Positions 20,636 through 24,212 of a DNA stretch of 24,212 nt are shown in pieces (positions within the stretch are counted from its first letter, which is position 1; every line of letters starts with the position of its first letter). The notes under the pieces were generated by a model. The model had not been told where the DNA came from and did not search any database. It worked only from the letters and a program-made list of their open reading frames with translations. Origin of the DNA: Candidatus Pacearchaeota archaeon. GTDB lineage: Archaea; Nanobdellota; Nanobdellia; Pacearchaeales; GW2011-AR1. The position numbers and the translations under genes are program-made. The stretch spans positions 1 to 24,212 of the forward strand of contig NZDC01000023.1 in assembly GCA_002689985.1 (NCBI GenBank), in the 5' to 3' direction.

Positions 20636-21112
20636 TTATCTTAAATTAGAAGAATTTATCGATTGCTTAGTTTTTCTTAAAATATCCTTAGTTAATATTA
20701 AATATCTTTTTATTTTTTCAATTGTTAAAGTTCTTGTTCTTAAATCTTCAGATAATATTACTATTTTTTCATTTCTTATAAATTCAAAAGGACTTTCTTT
20801 ATGTTTTTTAACAAGATCAAATAATTCAAGAATTAATCTAATATCTTCTTTTGATATTTTATATCTTGGAGCACATTCTTCTTCAAAAGTTCTAAAATTT
20901 GTTTTTGGATCTTTATATAATGATATTTTTTTGTATAGATATTCATATTGAAGTATTGAATTAATACAGCTAGAAACTGCTATTTTTATTTCTAAAAGAA
21001 TTTTTAATAATAATCTTTTATCTTTAAATAAAGGAAAAGTTACATAAATCATATGATCTGTTGTTTGAACTATTTTTTCTGCTTTTTCTAGGTTTTCTAA
21101 GAATTTCTCCAT
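20636..21112 (-). CDS. Helical protein of unknown function, paralogue B beside MinD
   Basis: A 158-residue helical protein and diverged tandem paralogue of the downstream gene. The N-terminal motif TDHMIYVTFPLFKDKRLL has Asp19-His20 aligned with the DHLLYV of paralogue A. The middle EEECAPRYKISKEDIRLI lies before the FDLVKKHKESPFEFIRNEKIVIL segment, and the last helix is RTLTIEKIKRYLILTKDIL. I recall similar unnamed proteins in other DPANN-like archaea, which supports a real gene. The function is unknown; no catalytic motif or membrane helix is seen. TATA-like gatatatatttt at 21136-21147 lies about 29 bp upstream. Gene order is B, A, MinD on one strand. Confidence 0.72.
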   Translation of the reverse strand: MEKFLENLEKAEKIVQTTDHMIYVTFPLFKDKRLLLKILLEIKIAVSSCINSILQYEYLYKKISLYKDPKTNFRTFEEECAPRYKISKEDIRLILELFDLVKKHKESPFEFIRNEKIVILSEDLRTRTLTIEKIKRYLILTKDILRKTKQSINSSNLR

Positions 21113-21168
21113 AAAAAATTAAGGTCTTTAAACTTGATATATATTTTGGTATTAAAGAATATAAATTA

Positions 21169-21498
21169 TTAACTTAATTCTAAAATTGCTTCAGCTAAAT
21201 CTCCTGATTTTTCTAGAGCATCTCTAGCTTCAGATTCAGACTTTCCTGTTTTTTCTACTACTGTTTTTATATCAGTTTCAGATATTGTTGGTGCAGCACT
21301 TTCTTCTTTATATTCTCCACTAACTTGAAAAGTTTCTTGTCCTTGAACTTTTATCTTAGTTACAGAAGGATTATCAATTATTATTTTATTATTATCTGTT
21401 TTTTCAATTATAACTCTTGATGCTTCAATATCTGATTGCTCCATTCCCATTTGTTTCATTAATGCCTGCATTTTTTTTGGATCTAAATTACCTAACAT
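21169..21498 (-). CDS. nac: Archaeal nascent-polypeptide-associated complex protein (NAC)
   Basis: Homodimeric ribosome-associated factor that meets nascent chains at the exit tunnel. The 109-residue protein starts MLGNLDPKKMQALMKQMGM. It contains the NAC beta-barrel at about 28-65 (VIIEKTDNNKIIIDNPSVTKIKVQGQETFQV region) and ends in a UBA domain at about 72-109 (TDIKTVVEKTGKSESEARDAL). All parts and the length are typical. It begins 1 nt after the Sec61-beta stop, and an AGGAG at 21511-21515 lies 12 nt upstream. Co-transcription with a translocon subunit fits a role in protein targeting. Confidence 0.97.
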   Translation of the reverse strand: MLGNLDPKKMQALMKQMGMEQSDIEASRVIIEKTDNNKIIIDNPSVTKIKVQGQETFQVSGEYKEESAAPTISETDIKTVVEKTGKSESEARDALEKSGDLAEAILELS

Positions 21499-21499
21499 T

Positions 21500-21658
21500 T
21501 TAATAAATTACTCCTAGAAATACCCTAAACATTACAATTAAAATTATAAATACTATTACATGTGTTGGTTTTAAATTGAATTTACTCTCATATTCTTCAC
21601 TAAATCTTGTAAGTCCACCAAATCCTCCAGGAAGATTTACACTATTATCTTTTGCCAT
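21500..21658 (-). CDS. Preprotein translocase subunit Sec61-beta (SecG homologue)
   Basis: A 52-residue protein easily missed because of its size. It has the archaeal Sec-beta layout. A short polar N-terminus with the LPGGFGGLTRFSEEYESKF segment (9-27) on the cytoplasmic side is followed by KPTHVIV and one hydrophobic helix (about 33-52, VIVFIILIVMF...). It is the small accessory subunit of the SecYE translocon. A minus-strand CTTTTATA centred near 21684 lies 26 bp upstream of the ATG, predicting a leaderless mRNA with NAC as second gene. Confidence 0.9.
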   Translation of the reverse strand: MAKDNSVNLPGGFGGLTRFSEEYESKFNLKPTHVIVFIILIVMFRVFLGVIY

Positions 21659-21703
21659 TGTTTTTAGATGGATTAAAGGTATAAAAGGTTTTTGTAAGAA
21701 AAG

Positions 21704-21711
21704 TTTATAAT
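21704..21711 (+). promoter_or_regulatory. TATA box of valS
   Basis: tttataat centred 25.5 bp upstream of ATG 21733. It is separate from the oppositely oriented Sec61-beta box about 20 bp away. Confidence 0.5.
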
Positions 21712-21732
21712 AATAATTTCTATAATATTAAT

Positions 21733-24102
21733 ATGGTATTAAAGGATATTAAAAATTGGAATGTTGAAATTGAAAAGAAAATTACAGGTAAATGGAAAAA
21801 AGAAGAATTATTCAAGTTTAACACAAAAACAAAAAAGAAGATTTACTCAATTGATACGCCTCCCCCATATGTTAATGCTCCAGTTCATATAGGACAAGCA
21901 ATTACTTATTGTTATATGGATTTTTTTGCTCGTTATAAGAGAATGAAGGGGTTTGAAGTAATATTTCCATTAGGACTCGATAGAAATGGCCTTCCAATAG
22001 AAATGGCAGCAGAAAAGAAATTTAAAGTTTCTCCTTTTAAAATTGGAAGAGAAGAATTTGTTAAATATTGTGAGAAGCTTCTTAATGAAACTTCTTCTGA
22101 GACAGCAGATACCTTTGCAAAACTAGGAATTTCATTTACATCTTATAAAGAAGGAAAACATATTGGAGGAATTTATAATACAGATTCTCCAGAATATCGT
22201 GCATTAACTCAAGCAACATTTATTGATTTATATAAAAGAGGGATAATCTATGAAGATACAAGAATAAATAATTGGGATACAAAACTTCAAACAACTATTG
22301 CAGATTCTGAAATAGAATATAAAGATATTGAGTCAACTTTTAGCGATATTAAATGGATTGTTAAAGAAACAGGAAAAGAAATTGTTATTGCAACTACAAG
22401 ACCTGAGTTAATTTGCACTTGTGGTATGGTTATATTTCATCCAGATGATAAGAGATATAAATCTCTTGAAGGAAAAACTGCAATTACTCCATTATTTAAT
22501 AAAGAAATTCCAATTAAATCTCATTCATTAGCAGATCCTGAAAAAGGAACAGGTATTGTAATGATGTGTTCTGCAGGAGATCTTTCAGATATTCAGTTTT
22601 TTAGAGAAATGAAAATTAATCCAAAAATTGCAATAAACAAAGATGGAACTATGAATGAATATGCAGGCATATTAAAAGGATTAAGAATTAAAGAGGCAAG
22701 AGAGAAAATAATTGAAATATTAAAGTCTAAAAATTTAATAAAAAAACAAGAAAAAATATCTCATAGAACACCTATTTCTGAAAGATCAGGAAGAGAGATA
22801 GAATTTATAGAAATGCCTGAATTTTATTTAAAACAATTAAATGTAAAAGATAAGATTAAGAGAATTGCAAAAGATATAAATTTCTACCCAAAAGAATCAA
22901 AAAGAATTTTAGATAAGTGGATTGAGTCAATTTCAATAGACTGGCCAATTTCAAGAAGAAGATTTTATGCAACACCAATTCCTCTTTGGAAATCTGAAGA
23001 TAATTTAATAGTTGTTCCTAAGGAAGGAAAATATTATGTTCCATGGAAACAATCTCCACCAAAAGATGCAGATGTTTTAAAAAATGAGAAAGTTATAGGA
23101 AAAGTTAAAGATTTTAAAGATAAAAAATGGATTGGCGAAGAGAGAATTCTTGATACTTGGATGGATTCTTCAATTTCTGAACTTGTAATGTTAAAATACA
23201 AATCCGATGATAAATTCTTTAAAAAATCCTATCCTGCAACATTAAGACCGCAGGGAAAAGATATTATTAGAACCTGGTTGTATTATACAATTTTAAGAGG
23301 ATATTTAGAAACAAAAAAAGCTTGTTTTGAAGATGTTTGGATTAATCAACATATTTTGGATGGAAAAGGGAAAAGAATGTCAAAGTCATTAGGTAATGTA
23401 ATTGATCCACAAAAACTTTTAAAAGATTATGGCGCAGAAGCAATTAGGATTTGGTCTTCAATTGAAGGAGATTTAGCAAAACAAGATTTTAAGATTTCTG
23501 AAGAGAAAATCAGAGCTGAATTAAAAACATTAAATAAGATGTTAAATGTATCAAAGTTTGTTATGTTGTTTAATAGGCCTAATAAAAAACCAAAATTAAA
23601 TAATTTAGATAAATTATTTATTGATTATATAGAATCTTTAACTAAAGAATCTGATCAATCTTATGGAGTTTATGATTTTCATCATCCGGCTTTAAAACTT
23701 AGAAGATTTTTATGGGAGGTATTTGCATCTCACTATGTTGAGATAGTTAAAGCAAGAGCATATAATAGTGAAAATAAGTTTAGTAAAGAAGAAACAGAAT
23801 CTGCTAAATATACTTTGCATTTTTTACTCGAAAGATTTTTAATTTTAATTTATCCAATTCTTCCTCAAATTACAACATTTATTGCAAAAGAAAAAAATAT
23901 TGATTTATTAGAATTTCCAAAATATAAAAAAATAGAGTCTAATTTAAGCCTAATTGATGAATTAATGAAATTTAATAGTGAAGTTTGGAAAAAGAAAAAA
24001 GATAAAGGTATAAGTTTAAGATCTGAAATAAAAGGAATTTCTATTCCTAAAAATTTAAAAGAATTTGAAAAAGATTTAATTGTTGCTCATAATATTGTTT
24101 AA
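21733..24102 (+). CDS. valS: Valyl-tRNA synthetase, archaeal type
   Basis: Class I synthetase charging tRNA with valine. The TPPP signature before the active site (IDTPPPYVNAPVHIG) and the CP1 editing-domain motif ATTRPEL (220-225) distinguish it from IleRS. The editing pocket GTGIVMMCSAGDLSD (272-286), the WPISRRR segment, RMSKS (548-552) and LDTWMDSS are all archaeal ValRS-like. Two oddities are seen. The HIGH motif reads HIGQ (52-55), losing its second histidine. The usual zinc-knuckle cysteines are absent, both after the first half (NNWDTKLQTT) and before the KMSKS half. At 789 residues it is shorter than typical (about 860-880), lacking part of the C-terminus. A TATA box at 21704-21711 gives a leaderless start. 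Confidence 0.93.
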   Translation: MVLKDIKNWNVEIEKKITGKWKKEELFKFNTKTKKKIYSIDTPPPYVNAPVHIGQAITYCYMDFFARYKRMKGFEVIFPLGLDRNGLPIEMAAEKKFKVSPFKIGREEFVKYCEKLLNETSSETADTFAKLGISFTSYKEGKHIGGIYNTDSPEYRALTQATFIDLYKRGIIYEDTRINNWDTKLQTTIADSEIEYKDIESTFSDIKWIVKETGKEIVIATTRPELICTCGMVIFHPDDKRYKSLEGKTAITPLFNKEIPIKSHSLADPEKGTGIVMMCSAGDLSDIQFFREMKINPKIAINKDGTMNEYAGILKGLRIKEAREKIIEILKSKNLIKKQEKISHRTPISERSGREIEFIEMPEFYLKQLNVKDKIKRIAKDINFYPKESKRILDKWIESISIDWPISRRRFYATPIPLWKSEDNLIVVPKEGKYYVPWKQSPPKDADVLKNEKVIGKVKDFKDKKWIGEERILDTWMDSSISELVMLKYKSDDKFFKKSYPATLRPQGKDIIRTWLYYTILRGYLETKKACFEDVWINQHILDGKGKRMSKSLGNVIDPQKLLKDYGAEAIRIWSSIEGDLAKQDFKISEEKIRAELKTLNKMLNVSKFVMLFNRPNKKPKLNNLDKLFIDYIESLTKESDQSYGVYDFHHPALKLRRFLWEVFASHYVEIVKARAYNSENKFSKEETESAKYTLHFLLERFLILIYPILPQITTFIAKEKNIDLLEFPKYKKIESNLSLIDELMKFNSEVWKKKKDKGISLRSEIKGISIPKNLKEFEKDLIVAHNIV

Positions 24103-24126
24103 TATTATATATTCTATTAGATAAAT

Positions 24127-24137
24127 ATTTTTAAATT
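24127..24137 (+). promoter_or_regulatory. TATA box of gene at right edge
   Basis: atttttaaatt centred 25 bp upstream of ATG 24157. Confidence 0.45.
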
Positions 24138-24156
24138 AACTTTTTATTAAATAAAT

Positions 24157-24212
24157 ATGTCTTTAGAACATTTAGCACTTGCAAAAACTAATGATTTTTC
24201 ACTAAAACATGA
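24157..24212 (+). CDS. Start of an unidentified gene, cut by window edge
   Basis: Eighteen codons (MSLEHLALAKTNDFSLKH) run open to the end of the window from an ATG with a well-spaced TATA box. Too little is present to name it. Confidence 0.5.
   Translation, partial: MSLEHLALAKTNDFSLKH

Noticed and set aside
20129..21112. HEPN ribonuclease / toxin-antitoxin reading of the paralogue pair
   Set aside because: The helical character fits, but no RxxxxxH catalytic motif is evident and no nucleotidyltransferase partner is adjacent.
1..24212. CRISPR arrays, insertion sequences or prophage genes
   Set aside because: No regularly spaced repeats, transposase, integrase or phage structural genes are seen on either strand.

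Overview
The window is a compact, very AT-rich stretch of an archaeal chromosome. TATA-binding protein, MCM helicase, aIF1A, aIF2-beta, Dim2, ribosomal protein L15e, Taw3, archaeal NAC, Sec61-beta and a tRNA-Asn gene with a bulge-helix-bulge intron are all archaeal information-processing markers. The divergent GatC, the short GatA, the Cys-loop four-helix membrane protein and the general style of the proteins resemble DPANN archaea (Woesearchaeota/Pacearchaeota-like). That placement is an inference from family resemblance, not from a tree. There is no rRNA, CRISPR array or recognisable transposase.

Layout. 1-4400 (+): the 3' part of aspartyl-tRNA synthetase, then gatC-gatA (tRNA-dependent amidation), a CMP/dCMP-type deaminase, and a metallo-beta-lactamase-fold hydrolase coupled to the wybutosine enzyme Taw3. 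4400-5735 (+): ftsZ with a long upstream region, a perfect Shine-Dalgarno and a hairpin/T-tract terminator. 5734-8567 (-): nitroreductase, a small unknown, an intron-containing tRNA-Asn(GUU), then a translation-initiation block (aIF2-beta, a 49-residue zinc ribbon, DUF424, aIF1A, Dim2). 8618-9136 (+): a Cys-rich membrane protein sharing one TATA box with aIF2-beta. 9138-15928 (-): a replication/transcription block (RPA-like OB protein, a Cys-rich unknown, a P-loop kinase, MCM, TBP, ATP-dependent DNA ligase), preceded by a superoxide-reductase/rubrerythrin oxygen-defence pair. 15983-17358: L15e (-), tRNA-Ile(GAU) (+) and a zinc-ribbon/Hsp20-like protein (-). 17473-19350 (+): a bacterial-type MetRS and an unknown. 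19324-21658 (-): Sec61-beta and NAC, two tandem diverged paralogues of unknown function, and MinD. 21733-24102 (+): an archaeal-type valyl-tRNA synthetase with an altered HIGH motif, followed by the first codons of another gene.

How genes are read. Nearly every first gene of a transcription unit has a TATA box centred 24-28 bp upstream of its start codon, so most mRNAs are predicted to be leaderless. The same spacing is seen before both tRNA genes, which predicts transcripts starting at or within about 2 nt of the mature 5' end. Only ftsZ, rubrerythrin and the small zinc ribbon carry strong GGAGG Shine-Dalgarno sites.

Most interesting points: a palindromic TATA box exactly equidistant from two divergent start codons; a Cys-rich unknown gene inserted between two copies of the 5' end of the RPA-like gene; a pair of unknown paralogues beside MinD; leaderless-looking tRNA genes; and the His-to-Gln change in the ValRS HIGH motif.
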